Assembly (NCBI GenBank): GCA_903970145.1
Contig: CAJCHO010000055.1
Coordinates: 1 to 45,500, forward strand
DNA: 45,500 nt
DNA from: Mycobacteriaceae bacterium
Lineage (GTDB): Bacteria; Pseudomonadota; Gammaproteobacteria; Burkholderiales; Burkholderiaceae_D
Direction: 5' to 3'
Shown here: positions 9,508-17,506 of the stretch, piece after piece
Numbering within the stretch: position 1 is the first letter of the stretch
Layout: every line of letters begins with the position of its first letter
Notes under the pieces: generated by a model
The model's database searches: none
Told to the model about the DNA's origin: nothing
The model's input: only the letters and a program-made list of their open reading frames with translations
Made by a program: the position numbers and the translations under genes

Positions 9508-10326
9508 GTGGATACGTTTTACATCAATCTGGCGGCCGCGACCGAACGCCGTCGCTCTATCGAGGAAAACTTCAGACAGTTCGCACCACCGGGCTACCAG
9601 TTGGTTCGAGTCCCTGCTGTGGATGCCGAGCGCGTCAAGTCGATGGGCTTGCAGGGCAAACTGCGGCCAAGCGAAATCGCCTGTCTGAAGTCGCACATGA
9701 ACGCGATACTCGGGTCCATGTCCGACAGCGACCACTCCCTGATCGTTGAGGACGACGCACTATTTGGCCCGAGCACCTTTAGCGAATTGAACCGAACCGG
9801 CGCGCTCGACGACGATTCGGTTGATCTTATTTACACGAGCGCTTTGCTTGGGAACCTGAACTCCCTGGTGGAACTGTTCCAGTTGCGTCGTAGCTGCATC
9901 GATAGGGGCGAGTCCGTCACGATGGATCTGGCGAAGATTCACTTTGCCGGCGCCGATGCCTACCTGGTAAAGAAGAACTCGAAGGCCAAGCTACTGGCCC
10001 TGCTTGGGGAGGTGCGCCAGTTCGACGTCCCCTATGACATTCTGCTGCGCATCTGGATTCGCGAAAAAAAGCTCAATGCCGTGCTGCTCTACCCCTGCGT
10101 GACGTCGCTCGCTCCGAGCGCAGATGAATCGCTCAACGGCAACGCGGCTCCCCTCTGGCTCGCCTGGAACACCGTGCGTAGGTTGCTCGCGCGAGACGCC
10201 GCCCACTATCCAGGCAAGGTCCTTGCGGCGATTGAAACAATGGATCCCTCCTTCGTCGACGTCGAGGCCGACAACATGTCCAGGGTATTGCGCCTGATGC
10301 TCTCGAAGAGTTTTCCGGCCGAGTAA
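9508..10326 (+). CDS. Glycosyltransferase family 25 (LPS biosynthesis) protein
   Basis: A 272-residue predicted cytoplasmic or peripheral membrane glycosyltransferase of the LOS/LPS galactosyltransferase-like family. The start is YINLAAATERRRSIEE, the typical family opening in which a YxINL strand precedes an arginine-rich helix. CLKSH at 59-63 and the acidic VEDDALF at 80-86 (metal/donor binding) follow as expected. It begins with GTG at 9508, preceded by GAGAAGAAG. The gene follows wbpM by 51 bases and probably shares its transcript. The sugar and acceptor cannot be deduced. The C-terminal third is poorly conserved by eye. Confidence 0.85.
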   Translation: MDTFYINLAAATERRRSIEENFRQFAPPGYQLVRVPAVDAERVKSMGLQGKLRPSEIACLKSHMNAILGSMSDSDHSLIVEDDALFGPSTFSELNRTGALDDDSVDLIYTSALLGNLNSLVELFQLRRSCIDRGESVTMDLAKIHFAGADAYLVKKNSKAKLLALLGEVRQFDVPYDILLRIWIREKKLNAVLLYPCVTSLAPSADESLNGNAAPLWLAWNTVRRLLARDAAHYPGKVLAAIETMDPSFVDVEADNMSRVLRLMLSKSFPAE

Positions 10327-10360
10327 GCGACCTCTACGCGACGACTGTGCGCGTATTCGC

Positions 10361-11485
10361 CTAAGCACCAATCCAGGGTTCTATGCGCTGCCGCACCGAA
10401 AGAAGTTCCAGGGCGGCCTCGACCACTGTCGAGATGGGAATTGCATCCATGCAGCGCGGGTGGGGACACTGGTCGGGACCTGGCCCAAACGAGCGTCCGC
10501 AGCGCTTGACCCATTCAATCTGGCGCCGAAAGAGCACCTGCTGATCGCGACACGGAAAGTCGGCGACTGTTACGGCACGGTAAGGAGTGTTCGCCAAAAA
10601 GCGCCCCGCGCCGTGGATCACGACCGAGCCCGGGCCAAAGAGCGCCAGGGTCGGGACACCGACTATACGTGCCAGATGGGCGACGCCCGTATCGGGCAAT
10701 ACCAAGAGACGGGCGCCAGCCAGGAGCTGCCACATCTGGCCCAGATCAAGGCGTCCGGCAAGATTGCTTTCGCCAGACAGCACACCAATCTGCGCGACAA
10801 TGCTTTCTTCCCCCGGTCCGGCGCTCCACACGATCGACAGGCCGCGCTTGCCGAGCTCGTCGGCTAACGCGCGCCAGCGTTGCGAGGGCCAGAGCTTTAA
10901 TGGAGTACTGGCACCCACATGCAACACGATATAGGGCGCAGGGGGCAGATTCAGCGGTCTGGCTAAGGGTGCCGGCCATTCGCCGGCGGCTAAGGGCTCG
11001 ACTCCCGTGACGCCTGCGAGACCAACCGCCATATCGGCCCAGGCCGCGGGTGCGCCGGGATAGTCGTGCGCCTCGTCGACCATCCAGTTCTTCCACTGCG
11101 GCCGATCGCCCTTGAACGCCACAATCCAGCCGGCGCCAGCCGCACGCGCGAGCCACGCATAGCGATTGTCATCGGGAACGATGGCTAGATCATAGGGTCC
11201 TGAGCGCAGGACCGCGCGCTGGCTCGCCGCATCGCGGCGCGCGAACGCCAGCGCCCTGAATCCGTAGGGTAGTCCGGCAAAAAGTGGCATGGCTGAGGGC
11301 CGTACCAATAAAACGCGCTCAGAATCCGGATAGCGCGTGGCCAGTGCCTTCATGAGCGGCGCGAGCAGGATGGTGTCGCCGAGGAGCAGATTGTGGCAAA
11401 TCAGGATGCGGCGCACCGGCCGCTGCTCCCGCCGAGTCGCCAGTGCACGCACGAGCTTTTCGAGGCGCACCAGAAACCGACTCAT
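10361..11485 (-). CDS. Glycosyltransferase family 9 (heptosyltransferase-like)
   Basis: A 374-residue GT-B fold enzyme resembling ADP-heptose:LPS heptosyltransferases. The N-terminal ILICHNLLLGDTILLAPLM (residues 27-45) is the acceptor-domain nucleotide loop, and DTGVAHLARIVGVPTLALFG (265-284) is the family donor-site motif with its conserved DTG-x-HLA. Four cysteines near the C-terminus (Cys312, 329, 340, 345) end in a PHPRCM segment seen in many members and may form a metal or disulfide site. It converges on the family 25 gene with only 34 bases between stops. The likely role is adding heptose or another sugar to the LPS core; the exact substrate is unknown. Confidence 0.88.
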   Translation of the reverse strand: MSRFLVRLEKLVRALATRREQRPVRRILICHNLLLGDTILLAPLMKALATRYPDSERVLLVRPSAMPLFAGLPYGFRALAFARRDAASQRAVLRSGPYDLAIVPDDNRYAWLARAAGAGWIVAFKGDRPQWKNWMVDEAHDYPGAPAAWADMAVGLAGVTGVEPLAAGEWPAPLARPLNLPPAPYIVLHVGASTPLKLWPSQRWRALADELGKRGLSIVWSAGPGEESIVAQIGVLSGESNLAGRLDLGQMWQLLAGARLLVLPDTGVAHLARIVGVPTLALFGPGSVVIHGAGRFLANTPYRAVTVADFPCRDQQVLFRRQIEWVKRCGRSFGPGPDQCPHPRCMDAIPISTVVEAALELLSVRQRIEPWIGA

Positions 11486-11515
11486 GCCCTGCCCCGCTTA
11501 AGGCGCGCGAGAAAG

Positions 11516-11893
11516 CTATACAAAAATCAACTCCACCCCATTGCCTGCCGGATCCGACAAAAAGAGCTGGATACGCCCGCTTGGTGGCACTGCAGTGCGG
11601 CGAAAGGGAATCTGCGCCTCGCCCAGGCGTTGCTGCATGGCCTCAAGGTCGCTGCAACTAAAGGCGAGATGATCGAAAGTTGTCGCCACATGGGTAGCAC
11701 GCTGATTGTCGGGTCTGGCTTCCATCAGATGGACGACCGGACGGCCTGAGGCATAGAGCCAGTAGCCAAAGAAATTGAAGGGGGGGCGCGGTCCGACTTC
11801 AAGGCCGAGTATGCCGCAGTAGAATGAGCGCAGCACTTCGAGCAGATCGCGCGGCGCGGACAGGCTGTAATGGTCGATTCCGAGAGTCGGCAT
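11516..11893 (-). CDS. VOC family (glyoxalase/bleomycin resistance fold) protein
   Basis: A small 125-residue cytoplasmic protein with two vicinal-oxygen-chelate repeats. The usual metal quartet is readable as His8 (GIDHYSL), Glu58 (HLMEAR), His75 (FDHLAFSC) and Glu121 (NGVELIFV), so a metal centre is probably functional. This could be a lactoylglutathione lyase-like, fosfomycin-resistance-like or dioxygenase-like enzyme; members of this size are often not assigned a substrate, and I do not assign one. It lies just upstream of the family 9 glycosyltransferase gene on the same strand (30-base gap) and is divergent from apaH. Confidence 0.85.
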   Translation of the reverse strand: MPTLGIDHYSLSAPRDLLEVLRSFYCGILGLEVGPRPPFNFFGYWLYASGRPVVHLMEARPDNQRATHVATTFDHLAFSCSDLEAMQQRLGEAQIPFRRTAVPPSGRIQLFLSDPAGNGVELIFV

Positions 11894-11974
11894 GGATCCT
11901 CCGAAGGTTCGGTGGTGCTGCCGTGACCACCGCTTGAGATAGCATAGCAGGCTCGTATATCCCTCAGGTCATGC

Positions 11975-12805
11975 ATGGCCATCTACGCAATTGGCGATAT
12001 CCAGGGTTGTGCTGGCGCTTTTGGGCAATTGCTCAAGGAGATTCAGTTCAAGCCGGGAAGCGATCGCCTCTGGCTGGTCGGGGACCTTGTCAACCGCGGT
12101 CCCGCTTCGCTCGATACCCTGCGCCAGGTTCGCGATCTTGGCGACGCCGCGACCACGGTGCTCGGCAACCACGACCTGCACCTCCTGGCGCTTGCTGCGG
12201 GCGCGCGCAAACCCGGTAAGCACGACACGCTCGACGAAATCCTCGATGCGCCTGACGCAACGGAGCTGCTGGACTGGTTGCGCCAGCGACCGCTGGCCCA
12301 CCATGAAGTTGTCGCCGGCCAGCCTCACCTTCTGGTGCACGCCGGTCTCCTGCCCATCTGGAGCGTGCAAGAGGCCTTGGTCCATGCCGATGAGGTAGCG
12401 AGCGCCCTGCGGGCGCATGACTGGCGCTCGTTTTTCCTGCATATGTACGGCGACGAACCCAGCGCCTGGAGTGATGAGCTGGGCGGTTATGAGCGCCTGC
12501 GCGTGGCAGTCAACGCCCTGACGCGCCTACGCTTTTGCGACGCATCGGGCGTGATGGATCTGAAAAGCAAGGAGGGGGCTGGCGCGGCTCCACCAGGCTT
12601 TCAGGCGTGGTTCGATATCGCAAGCCGACGCAGTGCCGATACGACGGTGGTCTTTGGCCACTGGTCAACGCTCGGCCTCTTGCTAAGGCAAAAGCTCATC
12701 GGCCTCGATTCCGGCTGCGTCTGGGGCGGCGCGCTTACAGCAGTTCGGCTCCCTGATCGGCAGACTGTACAGGTCGCGTGTCCTCAGTATCAACGCCCAG
12801 GCTAG
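11975..12805 (+). CDS. apaH: Symmetrical bis(5'-nucleosyl)-tetraphosphatase
   Basis: It hydrolyses Ap4A to two ADP and, in other bacteria, also removes Np4-type RNA caps. The 276-residue protein has the metallophosphoesterase motifs GDIQGC (residues 7-12), GDLVNRGP (36-43), GNHD (64-67) and VHAGLLP (121-127), in the order and spacing of ApaH. I chose the ATG at 11975; another ATG at 11971 is out of frame. AGG at 11966-11968 is a suitable ribosome binding site. Its 3' end overlaps the converging plsC gene by 71 bases. A standalone promoter is expected because it is divergent from the VOC gene. Confidence 0.95.
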   Translation: MAIYAIGDIQGCAGAFGQLLKEIQFKPGSDRLWLVGDLVNRGPASLDTLRQVRDLGDAATTVLGNHDLHLLALAAGARKPGKHDTLDEILDAPDATELLDWLRQRPLAHHEVVAGQPHLLVHAGLLPIWSVQEALVHADEVASALRAHDWRSFFLHMYGDEPSAWSDELGGYERLRVAVNALTRLRFCDASGVMDLKSKEGAGAAPPGFQAWFDIASRRSADTTVVFGHWSTLGLLLRQKLIGLDSGCVWGGALTAVRLPDRQTVQVACPQYQRPG

Positions 12806-13571
12806 CGGCAATTGCAGCGCGTGCTGCCTGGGCAAGCTGGTGCCGGGTCATGCCGCGCGGCTCGATGGGCGCTAACAGCGTCACCCGGGCGACGATCGGT
12901 GCGCCGTTGAGGATCAGGCAGATCGACTGAAACATGGTCGTCTCGCCCGCGTAAGCCGCGTCCAGCGAAATCAGGCCACGGCGGGTGTAGTAACGCAGTG
13001 CGACGGGTTGAATCGGGACATCCGCCTCGATCGCCGCCTGGCACAGGTTGGCGTGAAACGGCAAGAGGACCGTGCCATCGGTCGTCGTGCCTTCCGGAAA
13101 GACCCCGACCAATCCTCCTTCGCGCATCACCTGGGCGATGCGGCGATTGGCTTCATGGACGGCGTGACGGCGCCCGCGCTCGATGAACATCGTTCCCACG
13201 CGATCACACAGGTAACCGATCAGTGGCCAGGAGCGGATTTCGGACTTGGCGACAAAGCGAACGTGGGCCTGGGCGAGCATCAGATAGATATCTGTCCAGG
13301 AGACGTGGTTAAGCAACAGCATGGCGCCGCGTCCGTCTGCCGACAGGCTCCCTTCGACGCGCAGCTGCAGCCCGCAGATAGTGAGCACCCGGCGCGACCA
13401 CCAGTGGATCAGGCGCGCACGGCGCGCGGCCCCGATCCACGCAAAACAAAAGGCGATGATGAGTGCCGCGAGAATCAGATGCGCGGCGACGCGCGCGAGA
13501 CCCAATACCGTGCGCAGGCGCACCACGGGGGCTGCGGCGGACTGGATCTCCGTGCTGCGCAACACGCTCAT
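12735..13571 (-). CDS. plsC: 1-acyl-sn-glycerol-3-phosphate acyltransferase
   Basis: This inner-membrane enzyme acylates lysophosphatidate to phosphatidate in phospholipid synthesis. The 278-residue sequence has an N-terminal hydrophobic segment (about residues 25-48), the catalytic HxxxxD box as NHVSWTD (His89, Asp94), an arginine-containing substrate strand near FIERGRR (129-135), and the FPEGT motif (158-162). It is last in the yqgE-ruvX-pyrR-pyrB-pyrC' operon, joined to pyrC' by an ATGA overlap. Its C-terminal 23 codons overlap the apaH 3' end on the opposite strand. A relation to ornithine lipid acyltransferases (OlsA) is possible, so the substrate is less certain than the fold. Confidence 0.9.
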   Translation of the reverse strand: MSVLRSTEIQSAAAPVVRLRTVLGLARVAAHLILAALIIAFCFAWIGAARRARLIHWWSRRVLTICGLQLRVEGSLSADGRGAMLLLNHVSWTDIYLMLAQAHVRFVAKSEIRSWPLIGYLCDRVGTMFIERGRRHAVHEANRRIAQVMREGGLVGVFPEGTTTDGTVLLPFHANLCQAAIEADVPIQPVALRYYTRRGLISLDAAYAGETTMFQSICLILNGAPIVARVTLLAPIEPRGMTRHQLAQAARAAIAASLGVDTEDTRPVQSADQGAELL

Positions 13572-14848
13572 GCGCTGGCGTCAAAGGCCACGTGGCCACC
13601 CACGATGGTCAGGGCGACCATGCCGGGCAGCTCGTAGCCCAGAAATGGCGTGTTGCGACCCTGGCTCTTCAGGCTTTGCGCAGTCACCCGCCAATGCTCG
13701 CTCTCACGGAAGAGACAAACATCGGCGCGCGCACCTACCCCAAGCTCGCCGGCGGCAATCCCCAGTACCCGTGCCGGAGCACTGGTAACCTTTTCCAGCG
13801 TACGCAAGAGCGGCAGGCGTGACTCCGCGCCCCACTTCAGGGTTAGCGAGAGCAGCAATTCGAGACCGGTTGCGCCCGTCCCGGCCTCGCCAAAGGGCAG
13901 TTGTTTGGCATCGTCATCCAGCGGAGTATGGTCCGAGCAGATCGCATCGACTACGCCGTCCTCCAGTGCTGCGCGGATAGCCTCGCGATCGCGTTGCGAA
14001 CGAAGGGGTGGATCAATCCGGCAATTGCTGTCGAAATAGCCGATATCCATGTCGGTCAGATGGATGTGATGTGCGCTGACGTCACAGGTAATAGGCAGGC
14101 CTTCGCGTCGAGCCGCGCGCACCAGCCCAAGGCCGGCTCCCGAGGACAGCCGACACAGATGAACGCGTGCTCCAGTGCTGCGCACCAGCTCGAAAATCGT
14201 GTGCAGGGCAATCGTCTCACTCATTACCGGGATTCCGGACAAGCCCAGACGCGTGGCGATCGGCCCGGAATGGGCCACACCGCCGCGCCCGATGTAGGCG
14301 TCCATCGGACGCAGCCACACCGGATAATCAAAGGTACTGGCGTATTGCAGCGCGCGCAGCAGCACTGCCGTATCGGTGACCGGTTCGCTCGCCTGGGACA
14401 GCGCGACGCACCCTGCGGCGATCAACTCGGACATCTCGGTCAACTCGCCACCCTTGAGTCCGACTGTCAGCGCCCCGAGCGGATAGAGATGCGCCTGATT
14501 GAGCGTCTTGGCGCGGTACTTGAGCATCTTTACAAGACCCGGTTCGTCGAGCGGCGGCTCGGTATCGGGCGGACAGGCGATCGACGTCACACCACCGGCG
14601 AGCGCCGCTGCCATTTCCGACTCGAGACCGGCCTTGTGTTCGAATCCGGGCTCGCGCAGGCGCGCCGCCAGATCGACCAGCCCGGGAGTTACCACCAGTC
14701 CCGTGGCGTCAATGGTCCGGTTCGCGGTAAATCCGCTCGGTGCTGCACCGACGGCAACCACGTGGCCAGCAGCGATATAAAGGTCCGAGTGAGCATCGAT
14801 CCCGTTGGCCGGATCGATGAGTCGACCATTGCTGATATGCAACTTCAT
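13568..14848 (-). CDS. Dihydroorotase-like protein lacking metal ligands (PyrC')
   Basis: A 426-residue class I dihydroorotase homologue encoded directly after pyrB with a 4-base overlap. Active enzymes have an H-x-H pair in the strand DxHxHLREPG; here it reads [10 protein letters not shown] (residues 59-68), so both histidines are replaced by Ala61 and Arg63. The His of the later HVST strand is Arg233 in LCRLSS, while a histidine pair at 260-261 (SAHHIHLTD) and Asp306 (CSDHTP) remain. This is the pattern of the catalytically inactive PyrC' that, in Pseudomonas, is needed to assemble an active dodecameric aspartate carbamoyltransferase. I infer a structural role with PyrB; the real dihydroorotase should be encoded elsewhere in the genome. 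Confidence 0.9.
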   Translation of the reverse strand: MKLHISNGRLIDPANGIDAHSDLYIAAGHVVAVGAAPSGFTANRTIDATGLVVTPGLVDLAARLREPGFEHKAGLESEMAAALAGGVTSIACPPDTEPPLDEPGLVKMLKYRAKTLNQAHLYPLGALTVGLKGGELTEMSELIAAGCVALSQASEPVTDTAVLLRALQYASTFDYPVWLRPMDAYIGRGGVAHSGPIATRLGLSGIPVMSETIALHTIFELVRSTGARVHLCRLSSGAGLGLVRAARREGLPITCDVSAHHIHLTDMDIGYFDSNCRIDPPLRSQRDREAIRAALEDGVVDAICSDHTPLDDDAKQLPFGEAGTGATGLELLLSLTLKWGAESRLPLLRTLEKVTSAPARVLGIAAGELGVGARADVCLFRESEHWRVTAQSLKSQGRNTPFLGYELPGMVALTIVGGHVAFDASA

Positions 14849-15813
14849 GGGGTCGGATGGCTCCCAAGGATACTCATGACGGCCATGCGCACTGCAATGC
14901 CGAATGTGACCTGCGGCAGGATCACGCTCTGCCCGCCATCGGCGACCGGTGAGTCGATCTCGACACCGCGGTTCATCGGACCCGGATGCATGACGATTGC
15001 ATCCGGTTGGGCGAGCGCGAGCTTGTCCGCATTGAGTCCGTAGTTCTTGAAATACTCCTGCGCCGACGGTAGCAGCGCGCCGCGCATGCGTTCGCTTTGC
15101 AGCCGCAGCATGATGATCACATCGACCCCGCGCAAACCCTGTGCCATGTCGTGAAAAACGCGCACTCCCATCTCCGTGAGGCCGCTTGGGATGAGGGTGC
15201 GCGGGCCGATCACCCGGACCTCGGCCACCCCGAGGGTTGTCAGGGCGTGGATGTCGGAGCGCGCCACGCGCGAGTGCAGAATATCGCCGACGATCGCCAC
15301 CGAGAGATTGGCGAAGTCACGCTTGTAGTGGCGGATAGTGTAGGCATCGAGCAGCGCCTGGGTGGGATGTGCGTGACGTCCATCGCCGGCATTGATGACG
15401 TGAACGTGGGGTCCGTGCATGGCATCGACATGGCGCGCGATCAGAAACGGCGCACCACTCTGCGCGTGGCGCACGACGAACATGTCAGCATGCATGGCCG
15501 CGAGATTGTCGATCGTATCGAGCAGCGACTCGCCCTTGTTGGCCGAGGAAACATTGATGTTCAGATTGATGACGTCGGCCGACAGGCGGGTCGCGGCGAT
15601 CTCGAAGGTCGTGCGCGTGCGCGTCGAATTCTCAAAAAAGAGGTTGAAGACGCTCTTGCCACGCAAAAGCGGAACTTTCTTGACCTCGCGATCCGACACT
15701 CCAACGAAGCCTGCGGCGGTGTCGAGAATGTGCAAAAGCAGGTCGCGCGGCAGCCCTTCGATGGACAACAGGTGCTGCAATTCGCCGTTCTTGTTGAGTT
15801 GCGGGTGGCGCAT
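14845..15813 (-). CDS. pyrB: Aspartate carbamoyltransferase catalytic chain
   Basis: It condenses carbamoyl phosphate and aspartate to carbamoyl aspartate, the committed step of pyrimidine synthesis. The 322-residue protein has the carbamoyl-phosphate loop STRTRTTFE (63-71), a second-subunit loop around [16 protein letters not shown] in the middle, and HPGPMNRG (276-283) for aspartate binding. No pyrI regulatory chain is next to it; instead the inactive PyrC' partner follows with a 4-base overlap, indicating the class A PyrB/PyrC' type of complex. PyrR lies 20 bases upstream in the same operon and may regulate it. Confidence 0.96.
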   Translation of the reverse strand: MRHPQLNKNGELQHLLSIEGLPRDLLLHILDTAAGFVGVSDREVKKVPLLRGKSVFNLFFENSTRTRTTFEIAATRLSADVINLNINVSSANKGESLLDTIDNLAAMHADMFVVRHAQSGAPFLIARHVDAMHGPHVHVINAGDGRHAHPTQALLDAYTIRHYKRDFANLSVAIVGDILHSRVARSDIHALTTLGVAEVRVIGPRTLIPSGLTEMGVRVFHDMAQGLRGVDVIIMLRLQSERMRGALLPSAQEYFKNYGLNADKLALAQPDAIVMHPGPMNRGVEIDSPVADGGQSVILPQVTFGIAVRMAVMSILGSHPTP

Positions 15814-15833
15814 GGGGGAGCTGGCAGGCCTTC

Positions 15834-16361
15834 CTAAGGTCGGGGCGCGGCGCGCGTGGTCAGTGCGAGGCGAAAGCTCTTGCCCCCGCCTGGCGCGTCA
15901 TGCTGGGAAAGTACCAGATGGTGCTCGGGTGGCACGGCACAGCGACCGCCGCTATAGTCGGCTGCGATCGGCAGTTCGCGCCCGTCACGCTCTGCAAGCA
16001 CGGCGAGCTCGATGCGACTCGGACGGCCATAGTCAAATAGCACGTTGGTAGCGCCGCGAATGGTACGCCCGGTATAGAGCACGTCATCAATCAGAAGCAC
16101 CCGGGCACCCGCCACTTCGAATCCAATCTGCGTCGGCTTTACCTCGGCGGACAGGCCGCGGCGCGCATAGTCGTCGCGATAGAACGAAATGTCGATCACG
16201 CCGGGCACCTCGTCAATCCCGAGGTCCTGGGCCAGGCGCTCGGCCACCCAGGTGCCGCCCTTGTGAATCCCGACCAGATGCGTCCCACCGAGATCCGCGG
16301 CACGCAGTTGCGCAAGTAGCTTCGCATACAACTCCTCGGCGTTAGGCGTCGCTTCAGTCAT
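15834..16361 (-). CDS. pyrR: PyrR bifunctional regulator/uracil phosphoribosyltransferase
   Basis: A 175-residue type I phosphoribosyltransferase-fold protein. The PRPP loop reads [10 protein letters not shown] at residues 91-100, and [13 protein letters not shown] (31-43) matches the PyrR N-terminal region. In Gram-positive bacteria PyrR binds pyr mRNA; in proteobacteria the role is less well defined and the enzyme activity is usually weak. I selected the start [12 protein letters not shown] at 16361; the open frame extends upstream to 16550 but that part is the shadow of ruvX. It overlaps the ruvX 3' end by 8 bases and precedes pyrB, which supports a regulatory link to pyrimidine synthesis. 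I see no classic anti-antiterminator hairpin in the 20-base gap to pyrB. Confidence 0.93.
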   Translation of the reverse strand: MTEATPNAEELYAKLLAQLRAADLGGTHLVGIHKGGTWVAERLAQDLGIDEVPGVIDISFYRDDYARRGLSAEVKPTQIGFEVAGARVLLIDDVLYTGRTIRGATNVLFDYGRPSRIELAVLAERDGRELPIAADYSGGRCAVPPEHHLVLSQHDAPGGGKSFRLALTTRAAPRP

Positions 16362-16779
16362 GCGCCGTCTCGAAATAGCGTTGCAAAATGATCTGGGCGG
16401 CCAACTGGTCGACTCCGCTATGGCTGCGCAGCTCGCGCCTGGCCCGCAAGCGCCGGCGCTCGTCCTCGGCTTCCAGCGAGCTGTAGCGCTCGTCCACGCG
16501 CTCGATCGGCAAGCCAAAGCGGCCGTGTAGCTGATTGGCAAAGCGCTCACAGCGACGCGTCATCTCGTGACTCTGGCCATCGGCATCCGTGGGGATTCCG
16601 ACCACCAGACGGTCCGGCTGCCACTCGCTGATCAGCTCGGCAATCTGACTAAAGCGTCGCTCTTGATTGGCGGCCTCGAGCACACGCAGCGGCTGGGCCT
16701 GGCGTAGGAGGCTGTTGCCAACGGCAACCCCAATGCGCTTTGCTCCAAAATCGAAGGCCAGCAGCGTTTCTGTCCTCAC
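16354..16779 (-). CDS. ruvX: RuvX/YqgF pre-16S rRNA nuclease (Holliday junction resolvase-like)
   Basis: A 141-residue RNase H-fold nuclease, known in E. coli as YqgF for finishing the 5' end of 16S rRNA. Motifs: LAFDFGAKRIGVAVG at 8-22 with the catalytic Asp10, VVGIPTDADGQ in the middle, and VDERYSSLEAE with a conserved Glu, then a C-terminal HSGVDQLAAQIILQ helix in which Asp supplies the last carboxylate. It overlaps yqgE by 4 bases and pyrR by 8 bases; yqgE-ruvX pairing is widespread in proteobacteria. Confidence 0.95.
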   Translation of the reverse strand: MRTETLLAFDFGAKRIGVAVGNSLLRQAQPLRVLEAANQERRFSQIAELISEWQPDRLVVGIPTDADGQSHEMTRRCERFANQLHGRFGLPIERVDERYSSLEAEDERRRLRARRELRSHSGVDQLAAQIILQRYFETAHD

Positions 16780-17384
16780 GCGTGGCCCGCCTGATCCGAG
16801 AGCATGACCTGATCCACCCCGAGCAATTGCAGTGCCGCAGCGAAACGTTCACGAGCCGGTACATCGAAAATGATCGCCGGATCGGCGGCCACGGTCAGCC
16901 AGGCGTTCAGGCCCAGTTCCTGCTCGAGTTGACCGCCGGCCCAGCCAGCGTGCCCGAGCGTGACCAGCAATTTGGGCGGACCGGAGCCATCGGCCACCGC
17001 CTGCAGCACGTCGCGCGACATCGTGAGCGACAAGCTGTCATTCACGCGCAGGCTCGAGTCGTACTCGACGTCGGTGTGGGTATGCAGTACGAAGCCGCGG
17101 TCGGTATGGACCGGGCCACCATAGAGCACCGAACTCGCACCCAGCGGCTCGTCCTCAAGTTGCAGGTCGACCCGCTCAAACAGCTTTCCCAGAGTCAGAT
17201 CCGTGGGACGATTGATGACGATCCCAAGCGCTCCGCGGGGTGTGTGGTCGCACAGATAGACCACAGTGCCGGAAAAGCTGGGATCGGCCATGCCGGGCAT
17301 GGCGATGAGAAAGTGATTGGCCAGGCAGAATGCCCCGGTTTGATCGGTCGGGGATGCCGGGCCCGGCGATGGGGCTTCGGACAT
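16776..17384 (-). CDS. yqgE: YqgE/AlgH family protein (UPF0301)
   Basis: A 202-residue cytoplasmic protein of the UPF0301 family, whose biochemical role is not established; the Pseudomonas homologue AlgH has been linked to alginate regulation. I start it at MSEAPSPGPASPTDQ because the family signature FLIAMPGMADPSFSGTVVYL follows about 26 residues later; the frame runs open to 17579 but that extension has no family resemblance. NRPTDLTL and YGGPVHTDRGFVLH are further family landmarks. It opens the yqgE-ruvX-pyrR-pyrB-pyrC'-plsC operon and is divergent from the photolyase gene across 122 bases. Confidence 0.93.
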   Translation of the reverse strand: MSEAPSPGPASPTDQTGAFCLANHFLIAMPGMADPSFSGTVVYLCDHTPRGALGIVINRPTDLTLGKLFERVDLQLEDEPLGASSVLYGGPVHTDRGFVLHTHTDVEYDSSLRVNDSLSLTMSRDVLQAVADGSGPPKLLVTLGHAGWAGGQLEQELGLNAWLTVAADPAIIFDVPARERFAAALQLLGVDQVMLSDQAGHA

Positions 17385-17506
17385 GGCTTCATTGTAAACC
17401 GCGAGTTTCGTTGGCACAATCGACGCAGGCTGGCAGCGTCCTGAATCGGTCACTCCGGTCCCCTGCCGTCGACCCCTAGCCCCATCCCGAGCCCATAGCA
17501 TCCGAC

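Noticed and set aside
11934-11961. TTGAGA-16-TATATC as a promoter for apaH
   Set aside because: Spacing and hexamers look good, but transcription would begin at about 11968, on the AGG used as ribosome binding site and only 7 bases before the ATG, so I did not list it.
13901-15043. A 380-codon open frame on the plus strand opposite pyrC' and pyrB
   Set aside because: Antisense to conserved pyrimidine genes, with no recognisable domain; a codon-bias shadow.
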